9,560 nucleotides of DNA, from NCBI GenBank assembly GCA_964535125.1, contig CAZHSN010000148.1:1-9560 (forward strand), written 5' to 3'. Position numbers and translations under genes: made by a program. Within the stretch, counting starts at the first letter, position 1. Every line of letters starts with the position of its first letter. The notes under the pieces are model-generated. The model did no database searches and was not told the origin of the DNA. It worked only from the letters and a program-made list of their open reading frames with translations. The DNA comes from CAZHSN01 sp964535125. Lineage in GTDB: Bacteria > Armatimonadota > HRBIN16. Of the stretch, positions 1-5,986 are shown one piece after another.

Positions 1-1098
1 GACGAAACCGACCACACCCAGCGGGGCGATCAGCTGTTCCACAGTCCAGCCATCCTGTTCAACCCGCTCAACCACGCAGTTCCGGCGGGACGGGGCGGCC
101 GCCCAAGCGCGCAATCCGGCGGCCATGTCGCGCCGCATCGTATCCGATACCGCCAGGCGGGTTGTGGACCGGCCGCGCGCGCGGGCCGAATCGACATCTT
201 CTGCGTTGGCTGCTGACACCAACTGCCAGACGCTGTCGTCCTCAAGCCGTTGGGCGAAGGCTTCATAAAACGCCGTGATGGCGCTGTCGGGCAGGGCTGA
301 CAGTGCCCCGAATGCCGTATGCGCGCGCTGAACGGCGTCCTTCGCTACCGCGGCTGTTTCCGCTGGTATGTGCAGCAACTCGCCGGAGTCCGGATCGGCC
401 AATATCTGATCGCCAGCGCGGAACGCGGACGCGAGTCGGGCGCTGACGCGGGCGACGCGTCCCCCGCTCAACAACACCGGCATACCTTCCGTCAACTGCA
501 GCAGATTCTCAGTGGATGCATCGCCCGCCCGAAGGGCCGACTGGTCGGGATGCTCGCACCAGCACAGCATCAACAGGTGATTGGGATGCGGCAGCGTCTC
601 CACGGCAGCGAAGCCGGCTTCCATCGCCAACTCGCGCAGACGGTCGGGATCGAGACGGTGATCCAACGGCGGACCGGCCTCTTCCTCCTGTTTATACCAC
701 TCCAATACGGCGATGGCTTTCCGCGCGGTGCGGCGCGCTTCACGCAGTGCGGTGCGCAGATCATCCACTTCATGCAGCACCATGCTGTAGAATAGCAGGT
801 CGAACGCGGCGTCTGGCCACGGCAGCGCTTCTGCGGGCGCGACAGTCATGTTGATCTCCGGCAGCCGTTCGCGGGCTTCCTCCGCCATGCGCGGATTCAC
901 ATCACACGCACTGACGGGGATGCCTTGCCGCAGCAGCCAGCCTGCGAACAGACCTGTACCGGCTCCGACATCGGCCGCATTGGCGGGACGCACTCTCTCT
1001 ATCACCATGCGTACCGTCTGCTCCGGCTGCAGCCGTTCCAGCCTGTCCTGGCGTGTCAGGTTGTCCGCCGGGCCATCAAAACGTCTTTCTCCACTCAA
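1..1098 (-). CDS. SAM-dependent methyltransferase fused to ProA-like aldehyde dehydrogenase (3' end cut by window)
   Basis: Seen: an open frame of 366 codons with no stop, from a TTG at 1098-1096 to the window edge. Two TGA stops lie in frame just upstream and GGGAGG (1106-1111) sits 7 nt before the TTG, so no other start is likely. Residues about 1-185 are a class I methyltransferase: SAM-binding motif I DVGAGTG at 43-49, acidic D66, and the Methyltransf_11-like stretch PDAAFDLLFYSMVLHEVDD around 95-113. Residues about 205-366 resemble the N-terminal half of ProA (glutamate-5-semialdehyde dehydrogenase): AANAEDVDSARARG at 296-309, a helical MRRDMAAGLRAW stretch, and APLGVVGFV at the edge, which in ProA leads into the cofactor-binding region. 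The catalytic Cys would lie outside the window. The TTG overlaps the stop of the upstream hydrolase gene, implying coupled translation. The domain calls are fairly safe; the substrates are unknown. A lost stop codon or assembly error joining two genes is the alternative. Confidence 0.82.
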   Translation of the reverse strand, partial: MSGERRFDGPADNLTRQDRLERLQPEQTVRMVIERVRPANAADVGAGTGLFAGWLLRQGIPVSACDVNPRMAEEARERLPEINMTVAPAEALPWPDAAFDLLFYSMVLHEVDDLRTALREARRTARKAIAVLEWYKQEEEAGPPLDHRLDPDRLRELAMEAGFAAVETLPHPNHLLMLCWCEHPDQSALRAGDASTENLLQLTEGMPVLLSGGRVARVSARLASAFRAGDQILADPDSGELLHIPAETAAVAKDAVQRAHTAFGALSALPDSAITAFYEAFAQRLEDDSVWQLVSAANAEDVDSARARGRSTTRLAVSDTMRRDMAAGLRAWAAAPSRRNCVVERVEQDGWTVEQLIAPLGVVGFV

Positions 1099-2597
1099 GG
1101 GGCCGCCTCCCGCAGTATGATCTCATCACCTGTCAGTGTAACCTGCAACGCCGGGTCGGGTTCAACCCGAAAGTCCACAGGTTGAGGACGGCGCGCATAC
1201 TGGTCTGCTTCGGACAACAGGGTGGACGGCATGACGGGCGCCAACTCGCGTTGTCTATCCAGTGTGATGGTGCGCCGAGGAGGTTTGCGGGTACGGTTAG
1301 CTGTTTCGACCTCCGTGCGTATGGATCGCGCCGTCTGTCCCCAGAAGGTCGGGCGCATCGCTTCGTCTATCCACGCTCCACGGTCCGTGGTGTCCGATGC
1401 GGACGGCGGTGTGCTGTGTTGAACCTGTGTGGTCATCCATCCGGATGCGTGTCCGATGGTGGCGCGTATCCATTCATGGAGCCTCTGTGCGCGCTCCCGG
1501 TCTGTTGACCCATGGGCATCCATCTCTTCGATAACCACGGGGCGTCTTTCCCCGCTCCAGGCAAACCGGCACGCAATCTCCAACTGATGGGCTTGAGATG
1601 CTGAGGAAACAGCCGCGGCGCCCCCATGAAAGTGCACGGTGACATAGTCAACCCAGGGCGATATAGAAGGCGTGCTCAAGCCCGTGAACAGCGCGGCTTC
1701 GCCCGCGGCCAGGTTCCACTGGCGCATCGGCATGCCGCAGGTCACCAAATGGCCAGGCGAGGCACGCCGGATCGCGGATATCTGCGGACGCAGAAACCGC
1801 AGGCTGGCCCATTCGCGGAACAACTGGTAGTCGGATACCATCACAGGCGATGTGGCATATCTCTTGGCCGCCGGATGCCAGGATATCGTGGGAAGAGTGA
1901 TGTCTGGCGGCGAGTGGTATGACGTCCCCCATGCTCTGTTCAGCCTGTCGAGCTGTCCGTTATAACGTGCCAAGGCATATTGCATCCAGTAGAAACGCGC
2001 TGCTGTCGTGCCCCATCCGTCATCGGTTGCGGATGGACCCCATGATGGATCGGGCAGCATCCACTCCGCAGCCACGCTCCAGGCGAAGATCGCCGGATGA
2101 TTCCGTAAACGCTGCACCACTTCGGACACAATCTGTGTGTGCATGGTCAACGCGCAGGGGGCGTCATCGCTGCGGAACAGCGGCTTGCCAAACACGGTGT
2201 CCCCTTGCCGCCACCAACTCAGTGAGCCTGCGTGCTTCAACGTGAAGGCGATCACGAGCCGGATACCGCTCTCCTGACTCAGCAGGAGCACACGCTCCAG
2301 ACGTTCCACTCGGGACTTGTCCCAGTCCACAGAGCCATTCCGCCGCGAAGCATGCGGCGCCAGAGACGTGATGGGCAGGAACAGACGCAGGACGTTTGTA
2401 CCCAGCGCAGCGCAACGGTCGAGGGTCAGACGCGTGCGGGATATATCGTTGTGCGGGCCCAAGAGATCGTGTTCGGGTGAAGACGGTATGGGAAGACTGC
2501 CGCCAAATGGAACAAACGCAGCGCCTGATGTGTCGCCAACAAATCCCCACCGCTCCGCATCCACACGTATCCGTTCCGCGGGGCGTATCTCCTCCAT
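1095..2597 (-). CDS. GH42-like (clan GH-A) TIM-barrel glycoside hydrolase, cytoplasmic
   Basis: 500 residues. The ATG at 2597 is chosen because GGAGG lies 6 nt upstream (2604-2608); the frame stays open to 3014, but that extension reads as low-complexity noise crossing the intergenic region and the opposite gene. Seen: an N-terminal motif FVPFGG (28-33) typical of clan-A hydrolases/mannanases, GTNVLRLF (66-73), the acid/base region FAWSVAAEW with E178, GH42-like LNRAWGTSY (219-227), and the likely nucleophile in VVIEEMD (E358, or E357). This order of features fits beta-galactosidase or beta-mannosidase-like enzymes that cleave terminal beta-glycosides. There is no signal peptide, so it probably acts on imported oligosaccharides or on intracellular glycoconjugates. 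Odd: Ala177 replaces the nearly invariant Asn before the acid/base Glu. The C-terminal 70 residues after the barrel look like an extra beta-rich tail. Substrate cannot be assigned. It is first in a pair with the methyltransferase/ProA-like fusion, an unusual partner. Confidence 0.75.
   Translation of the reverse strand: MEEIRPAERIRVDAERWGFVGDTSGAAFVPFGGSLPIPSSPEHDLLGPHNDISRTRLTLDRCAALGTNVLRLFLPITSLAPHASRRNGSVDWDKSRVERLERVLLLSQESGIRLVIAFTLKHAGSLSWWRQGDTVFGKPLFRSDDAPCALTMHTQIVSEVVQRLRNHPAIFAWSVAAEWMLPDPSWGPSATDDGWGTTAARFYWMQYALARYNGQLDRLNRAWGTSYHSPPDITLPTISWHPAAKRYATSPVMVSDYQLFREWASLRFLRPQISAIRRASPGHLVTCGMPMRQWNLAAGEAALFTGLSTPSISPWVDYVTVHFHGGAAAVSSASQAHQLEIACRFAWSGERRPVVIEEMDAHGSTDRERAQRLHEWIRATIGHASGWMTTQVQHSTPPSASDTTDRGAWIDEAMRPTFWGQTARSIRTEVETANRTRKPPRRTITLDRQRELAPVMPSTLLSEADQYARRPQPVDFRVEPDPALQVTLTGDEIILREAAP
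1106..1111 (-). promoter_or_regulatory. Ribosome binding site for the TTG-initiated fusion gene
   Basis: GGGAGG on the minus strand, 7 nt before TTG at 1098, lies inside the last codons of the upstream hydrolase gene. It decides the start, because two TGA codons close the frame just upstream and no ATG or GTG lies between them and the TTG. The TTG shares bases with the upstream TGA stop (TTGA), a classic arrangement for translational coupling. Confidence 0.75.
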
Positions 2598-2603
2598 GTC
2601 GAA

Positions 2604-2608
2604 CCTCC
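2604..2608 (-). promoter_or_regulatory. Ribosome binding site fixing the hydrolase start
   Basis: CTGGAGG on the minus strand, 6 nt before the ATG at 2597. It supports a 500-residue product rather than the 639-residue open frame reaching back to 3014. Confidence 0.75.
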
Positions 2609-2711
2609 AGGCAAACGCGATGTGAGTCCGTTTCCGCTGCGTCCACCTATCGGTATGACGGTGTGCCACACTCCGGGTTACATCGGCCGCCTGGGTGTTG
2701 GCTGGCGTGAA

Positions 2712-2750
2712 AGTATGATATACATATAGATGTAATATGCATCTATCACG
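2712..2750. promoter_or_regulatory. AT-rich nested palindrome and putative promoter/operator of the NifX/MinD operon
   Basis: An AT-rich island in GC-rich DNA just before the ribosome binding site of the gene at 2765. It contains ATAGATG-7 nt-CATCTAT, a perfect 7-bp inverted repeat (2727-2747), overlapped by TACAT-4 nt-ATGTA (2721-2734). A -10-like TATGAT lies at 2714-2719, but no good -35 is visible. AT-rich dyads containing ATGT/ACAT-like half-sites are typical PadR operators, and a PadR-family gene closes this operon, so autoregulation is a reasonable inference. The site lies between divergent units and could also affect the hydrolase gene. Confidence 0.55.
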
Positions 2751-2764
2751 GGAGGGCTTGGGCC

Positions 2765-3124
2765 ATGATGATAGCGGTTCCTGCAGAAGAGAAGGGATCC
2801 GCCGCAGCGGTGTCCACGCGATTCGCACGGGCGCCTTGGTATGTCCTGTATGACAGCGAGACAGGCGAGTGGTCCGCACTCCAGAATGTACAGGCGCTGG
2901 ACTCGTCTCAGGGCGCCGGTATCCAAGCGGCTCAGCTGCTGGAACGTGCCCAGGTGCGGGTGGTGTTGACGCCGCACTGTGGTCCGAAGGCGTTCCGGGT
3001 GCTGCAAGCGGCATCTATCGCCGTGTGTCTGGCCGGTGGCGGCACGGTGGAGCAGGTCGTGGGGCGCTATTTGGCTGGAGAACTGACTCCGGCTACCGGG
3101 GCTGACGTGGAAGGTCACTGGTAG
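2765..3124 (+). CDS. NifX/NifB-C-terminal-like protein (dinitrogenase iron-molybdenum cofactor family), paralogue 1
   Basis: 119 residues, the usual length for stand-alone members of the Nitro_FeMo-Co family, an RNase H-like fold that binds metal or Fe-S cofactors. Seen: N-terminal IAVP, APWYVLYDSETGE, the hallmark GAGIQAAQLL (50-59), TPHCGPKAFRVL (69-80), a GGGTVEQVV segment and the typical ending DVEGHW. Possible ligands include H71, C72 and C88. GGGAGG precedes the ATG by about 9 nt; a second ATG at 2768 would give the family-like start MIAVP. It is the first gene of a six-gene operon and lies 26 bp before the DUF5320 gene. In Orange Protein clusters of sulfate reducers, a member of this family binds a Mo/Cu cluster and partners with MinD-type ATPases. 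With no nitrogenase genes around, a FeMo-co role is unlikely. Family call is secure; cofactor is unknown. Confidence 0.88.
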   Translation: MMIAVPAEEKGSAAAVSTRFARAPWYVLYDSETGEWSALQNVQALDSSQGAGIQAAQLLERAQVRVVLTPHCGPKAFRVLQAASIAVCLAGGGTVEQVVGRYLAGELTPATGADVEGHW

Positions 3125-3150
3125 ACCGGTCGATAACGGGAGGTAGAGCG

Positions 3151-3390
3151 ATGCCGATGGGGGATGGAACAGGCCCGAACGGACAAGGGCCGGGTACGAG
3201 GCGCGGCGCCGGGCGGCGTGGTGGTGCAGGGCGCGGTCGGGGCGCAGGCGCCGGCCAAGGGCAAGGCCTGGGGCCTTGCGGGGCAGGAGGCGCTCAGGAC
3301 CCGTCCACACTGGAACAACGGATCAGTTGGCTGGAGCAGATGCTGGAGTGGCTGACGCAGCGGCGCGGTTCAAACACGCCTCGTTCGTAA
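3151..3390 (+). CDS. DUF5320 family small glycine/arginine-rich protein
   Basis: 79 residues. The N-terminus MPMGDGTGPNGQGPGTRRGAG matches the signature of DUF5320 proteins (M-P-x-G-D-x-T-G-P-x-G-x-G-P). A glycine/arginine-rich low-complexity middle follows (17-48, one Cys at 43), and the C-terminus (about 50-72) is a short amphipathic helix, TLEQRISWLEQMLEWL, that could form a coiled coil. GGGAGGT lies 6 nt before the ATG. No enzymatic motif is visible. Members of this family are found beside NifX-like and ferredoxin/MinD ATPase genes in anaerobes, so it may be an accessory or scaffold of that complex. Its function is not established. The disordered, basic stretch could also contact nucleic acid; that is a guess from composition alone. 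Confidence 0.85.
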   Translation: MPMGDGTGPNGQGPGTRRGAGRRGGAGRGRGAGAGQGQGLGPCGAGGAQDPSTLEQRISWLEQMLEWLTQRRGSNTPRS

Positions 3391-3402
3391 GGATATAACG
3401 GA

Positions 3403-4254
3403 ATGGAACGATGGGTGATCGCCAGCGGCAAAGGTGGAACCGGCAAGACCACACTGGCGACGGGCATGGCGCGTGTTCTGATGTCGTATGGAAGCGCTCA
3501 ATACGTCGACTGTGATGTGGAAGAACCGAATGGCCGTCTCTACTTGCGACCTGTGATCCGGGAACAGATGGACGTGACGGTTCCGGTACCGGTGGTAGAC
3601 AATGACGTGTGTACCCGTTGCGGCGCGTGCGGCCGGTTTTGCCGTTACGGCGCGGTCGCCTGTCTGTTGACCCAGACGATGGTCTTCCCTGAGATGTGCC
3701 ACGGGTGCGGCGGGTGTCTGCTGGTGTGTCCCCATGGGGCGATGACAGAAGGTTCGCGAGTGGCAGGCCAGGTGTCGACTGGAGATGCCGGCGCGCTCCA
3801 CTTTGTGGAGGGGCGGCTGAACATCGGCGAAGCGATGAGCCCTCCCGTTGTACGGGCCGCGCTGCGAGCCGTACGCGACACCGCCTATATCGTGGTGGAC
3901 GCACCGCCGGGAGCCTCGTGTCCGGTGGTTGCCGCCATCACCGGTGCTGACAAGCTGGTGCTGGTTGCGGAACCCACCGCGTTTGGACTGAATGACTTGA
4001 GCATTATTGTGGAACTGGCCCAACAGACAGGTGTTCCCGCCGGAGTTGTGATCAACCGGTGCGACATGGGCGATGACCGTGTCGATCGCTATTGTCAGGC
4101 CCACGGGGTGCCGGTATGGGGGCGCCTGCCGTTTGACCGTGTGCTGGCTGAGCGTACTGCGCACGGAGGCTGGGATGTGAGCGAGGATGCGGAATGGATG
4201 CGGCGCATCGCAGACATTGTAGCCGCTATACACGGAGTTCAAAGGCATGCATGA
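3403..4254 (+). CDS. MinD/Mrp-superfamily P-loop ATPase with inserted 2x[4Fe-4S] ferredoxin domain, copy 1
   Basis: 283 residues. Seen: deviant Walker A KGGTGKT (10-16) with the signature Lys of the MinD/ParA/NifH group, Walker A' VDCDVEEPN (35-43), and Walker B-like VVDAPPG with D166. A bacterial ferredoxin domain is inserted between A' and B, with C70-C73-C76-C80 and C99-C102-C105-C109, each in CxxCxxCxxxC spacing for a 4Fe-4S cluster. The first motif is followed by Arg instead of the usual Pro. Members act as dimeric ATP-dependent switches; in this subfamily they are thought to handle Fe-S or metal clusters and appear as tandem pairs, as in ORP operons of Desulfovibrio. The stop overlaps the start of copy 2 by 8 bp, consistent with a stoichiometric pair, perhaps a heterodimer. 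It has no close link to MinC/MinE, so a septum-placement role is not supported by context. The ribosome binding site is weak (AGGA). Confidence 0.92.
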   Translation: MERWVIASGKGGTGKTTLATGMARVLMSYGSAQYVDCDVEEPNGRLYLRPVIREQMDVTVPVPVVDNDVCTRCGACGRFCRYGAVACLLTQTMVFPEMCHGCGGCLLVCPHGAMTEGSRVAGQVSTGDAGALHFVEGRLNIGEAMSPPVVRAALRAVRDTAYIVVDAPPGASCPVVAAITGADKLVLVAEPTAFGLNDLSIIVELAQQTGVPAGVVINRCDMGDDRVDRYCQAHGVPVWGRLPFDRVLAERTAHGGWDVSEDAEWMRRIADIVAAIHGVQRHA

Positions 4255-5116
4255 GATCGTGATCCTGAGCGGCAAGGGCGGCACAGGCAAGACCAGCGTG
4301 ACCGCCGCGTTTGCCGCATGCGCCGCTCCTGCGGTGATAGCGGATGCTGACGTGGATGCCGCGGATCTGTTCCTGGTGGCCCGCCCGGTGGATACGACGA
4401 CAGAGTTGTTTTATGCCGGGTATGAAGCTGTGGTCGATACCTGCCGGTGCACCGGGTGCGGCGCGTGTCGTCAGGCATGCCGGCATGACGCCGTGACGGT
4501 TGAGCAGCCCGTCGCGGTTGTCGACGCGCTCCGCTGTGAGGGGTGCGGCGTCTGCGAATGGGTCTGTCCTGAAAAGGCGATAACGATGCAGCAGCCTGTT
4601 GCCGGGCAGATCATGCGGTCACATACCCGTTTTGGTCCGATGGTCCATGCCCGCATGCGCCCCGGGGGAGAAAACAGTGGAAAGCTGGTGGCGCAGGTGC
4701 GCCGGGCCGCTCGAGCGCGCGCTGAAGAGATGCGCGCGGACTGGCTGCTGGTTGATGGCCCTCCGGGCATCGGCTGTCCGGTGATCTCCGCCGTGACGGG
4801 TGCAGACCATGTGATCGCGGTGACAGAAGCAACCGTGTCGGGAGAACACGATCTGGAGCGGTTATGGACGCTGATTGACCACTTCGGTGTTCCTGCCAGT
4901 TTGATCGTGAACAAGGCTGACATCGCCCCATCCGTGGCGGAACGGATATCCGTCTGCGCAGATGCTCGCGGTGTCGCGGTACTCGGCCATCTTCCGTATG
5001 ATCCGGTGTTTACCCAGGCACAACTGGCCGGACTCAGCGTGGTGGAGTATTCCGATGGACCGGTGAGCCGGATGCTTCAGGATTGCTGGAGACGGTTGGC
5101 CAACGGTTTGGCCTGA
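4247..5116 (+). CDS. MinD/Mrp-superfamily P-loop ATPase with inserted 2x[4Fe-4S] ferredoxin domain, copy 2
   Basis: 289 residues, with the same architecture as the preceding gene. Seen: Walker A KGGTGKT (10-16), A' region ADADVDAAD (32-40), ferredoxin insert with C68-C71-C74-C78 and C97-C100-C103-C107 plus an extra C66, and Walker B-like LLVDGPPG with D170. A typical VNKADIA-type switch/adenine-contact segment lies near 224-230. The ATG overlaps the previous stop region (ATGCATGA), with GGAG 9 nt upstream. The two copies are clearly diverged, not a recent duplication, which suggests that each has its own role in a complex. Known for the family: ATP-dependent carriers or gates for Fe-S and other metal clusters. 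Inferred here: the pair loads or uses a cofactor held by the flanking NifX-like proteins. Family call is secure; the client is unknown. Confidence 0.92.
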   Translation: MHEIVILSGKGGTGKTSVTAAFAACAAPAVIADADVDAADLFLVARPVDTTTELFYAGYEAVVDTCRCTGCGACRQACRHDAVTVEQPVAVVDALRCEGCGVCEWVCPEKAITMQQPVAGQIMRSHTRFGPMVHARMRPGGENSGKLVAQVRRAARARAEEMRADWLLVDGPPGIGCPVISAVTGADHVIAVTEATVSGEHDLERLWTLIDHFGVPASLIVNKADIAPSVAERISVCADARGVAVLGHLPYDPVFTQAQLAGLSVVEYSDGPVSRMLQDCWRRLANGLA

Positions 5117-5118
5117 TG

Positions 5119-5149
5119 CAGATGCGAAAACACAGCGCATCCACATCTG
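5119..5149 (+). repeat. Short mutually exclusive inverted repeats between ATPase copy 2 and the second NifX-like gene
   Basis: In the 74-bp gap, GATGCG (5121-5126) pairs with CGCATC (5136-5141) across a 9-nt loop, while CAGATG (5119-5124) can instead pair with CATCTG (5144-5149). ATCCACAT also repeats directly at 5139-5146 and 5153-5160. There is no T-run, so it is not a terminator. It could be an mRNA processing or stability element, or an operator whose AGATG/CATCT half-sites recall the palindrome at 2727-2747. Confidence 0.4.
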
Positions 5150-5190
5150 GTGATCCACATACGACAACAAACAGGAGGAGCACGCAACCA

Positions 5191-5529
5191 ATGCGTATCG
5201 CAATACCTACCGCACAGGGCCGCTTGTGCATGCACTTCGGACACTGCGAGCAGTTTACGTTGATTGACGCGGACGATGCGACACACGCCGTTTCACACAT
5301 CGAACAGGTGACGCCTCCGCCTCATGAACCAGGCCTCTTACCGCGCTGGCTGGCCGAGCGTGGGGTTACGGTGGTGATCGCCGGGGGGATGGGGCAACGG
5401 GCTCAGCAACTGTTCCAACAGCGCGGTATACACGTTGTGACCGGTGCATCGTCAAGCGATCCCGAAGCGGCCGCACAGGCGTGGCTGGCCGGTACACTGG
5501 TGACCGGCGCAAACGTGTGTGATCATTAA
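5191..5529 (+). CDS. NifX-like protein (dinitrogenase iron-molybdenum cofactor family), paralogue 2
   Basis: 112 residues, starting MRIAIPT with AGGAGGAG about 10 nt upstream; an in-frame extension to 5083 would cross the previous gene and is rejected. Seen: the metal-ligand motif HFGHCEQF (15-22; H15, H18, C19), GVTVVIAGGMGQRAQQLF (59-76), and the characteristic ending GANVCDH (C110, H112). This CDH-ending, HFGHC-bearing type differs from paralogue 1, which ends in EGHW and lacks these residues. The operon therefore carries two distinct subfamilies rather than a duplicate. Known for the family: binding of Fe-S, Mo or mixed-metal clusters. Inferred: this is the cofactor holder most likely to receive a cluster from the two ATPases. 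It sits 31 bp before the padR-like gene and is probably co-transcribed with it. Confidence 0.9.
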   Translation: MRIAIPTAQGRLCMHFGHCEQFTLIDADDATHAVSHIEQVTPPPHEPGLLPRWLAERGVTVVIAGGMGQRAQQLFQQRGIHVVTGASSSDPEAAAQAWLAGTLVTGANVCDH

Positions 5530-5560
5530 CTGACAGCCGCACAATCAGGGGGGATAGCGA

Positions 5561-5986
5561 ATGCCGCGGGGACAGTGTCATCGCCATGGGGCCAACAGGC
5601 CCTGTACATGCGCCATGGGCAACTTGTACCGATTTGTGGAGCCGGTGGTACTGTTTCTGCTGTCCCGGCGGGAATCCGCCTACGGATATGACTTGGCCCG
5701 TGATCTGGAGACGCACGCGCTGACCGACGCGGCCATTGATCGGTCGGCGCTCTACCGCACGTTGCAGCAGCTCGAAGCCAATGGACATGTGGTGTCAGAT
5801 TGGGATGTCAGCGGTCGTGGTCCCGCACGGCATACCTATCGGCTGACAGACAGCGGCAGACAGCACTTAGCGGAATGGTGCGTGGTACTCCGAAACCTGT
5901 CGGACTCGATGGCGCGGTTTGTGGATGAAGCGTGCTGTGAGTCGAACGCCGCCGCGGGATCAGGTGGGAAACAACCGCGAGAGTAG
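5561..5986 (+). CDS. PadR-family winged-helix transcriptional regulator with N-terminal Cys/His cluster
   Basis: 141 residues. Seen: the PadR winged helix at about 19-105, with FVEPVVLFLLSRRESAYGYDLA (25-46), recognition-helix region SALYRTLQQLEANGHV (62-77), and the wing and C-terminal strand GPARHTYRLTDSGRQHL (87-103). The 18-residue lead carries C6, H7, H9, C15 and C17, and C107, C125 and C126 lie towards the C-terminus. These could bind a metal or Fe-S cluster, which would suit a sensor in an Fe-S/metal cofactor operon; that is inference. The ATG is preceded by a GGGGGGAT site. PadR proteins usually repress adjacent genes as dimers at AT-rich palindromes, and the island at 2712-2750 in front of the operon fits. 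The last 27 bp overlap the 3' end of the convergent kinase gene. The GSGGKQPRE tail after residue 132 is likely disordered. Confidence 0.9.
   Translation: MPRGQCHRHGANRPCTCAMGNLYRFVEPVVLFLLSRRESAYGYDLARDLETHALTDAAIDRSALYRTLQQLEANGHVVSDWDVSGRGPARHTYRLTDSGRQHLAEWCVVLRNLSDSMARFVDEACCESNAAAGSGGKQPRE

Noticed and set aside
2661..2671. GTGTGCCACAC palindrome in the hydrolase leader
   Set aside because: Just 11 bp with no second copy nearby; could be chance in this base composition.
2598..3014. N-terminal extension of the hydrolase frame to 639 residues
   Set aside because: It would run across the AT-rich regulatory region and antisense to the NifX-like gene, its sequence is compositionally noisy, and a strong ribosome binding site marks the ATG at 2597.
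2678..3310. 210-residue minus-strand open frame
   Set aside because: Antisense to the NifX-like and DUF5320 genes, with Arg/Pro/His-rich composition typical of shadow frames in GC-rich DNA.
3370..4290. 306-residue minus-strand open frame
   Set aside because: Lies opposite a clear ferredoxin/MinD ATPase gene and shows no recognisable domain.
2765..5529. Nitrogen-fixation (nif) cluster
   Set aside because: The NifX-like family is widespread outside nitrogen fixation, and no nifH, nifD, nifK, nifE, nifN or radical-SAM nifB domain is present.
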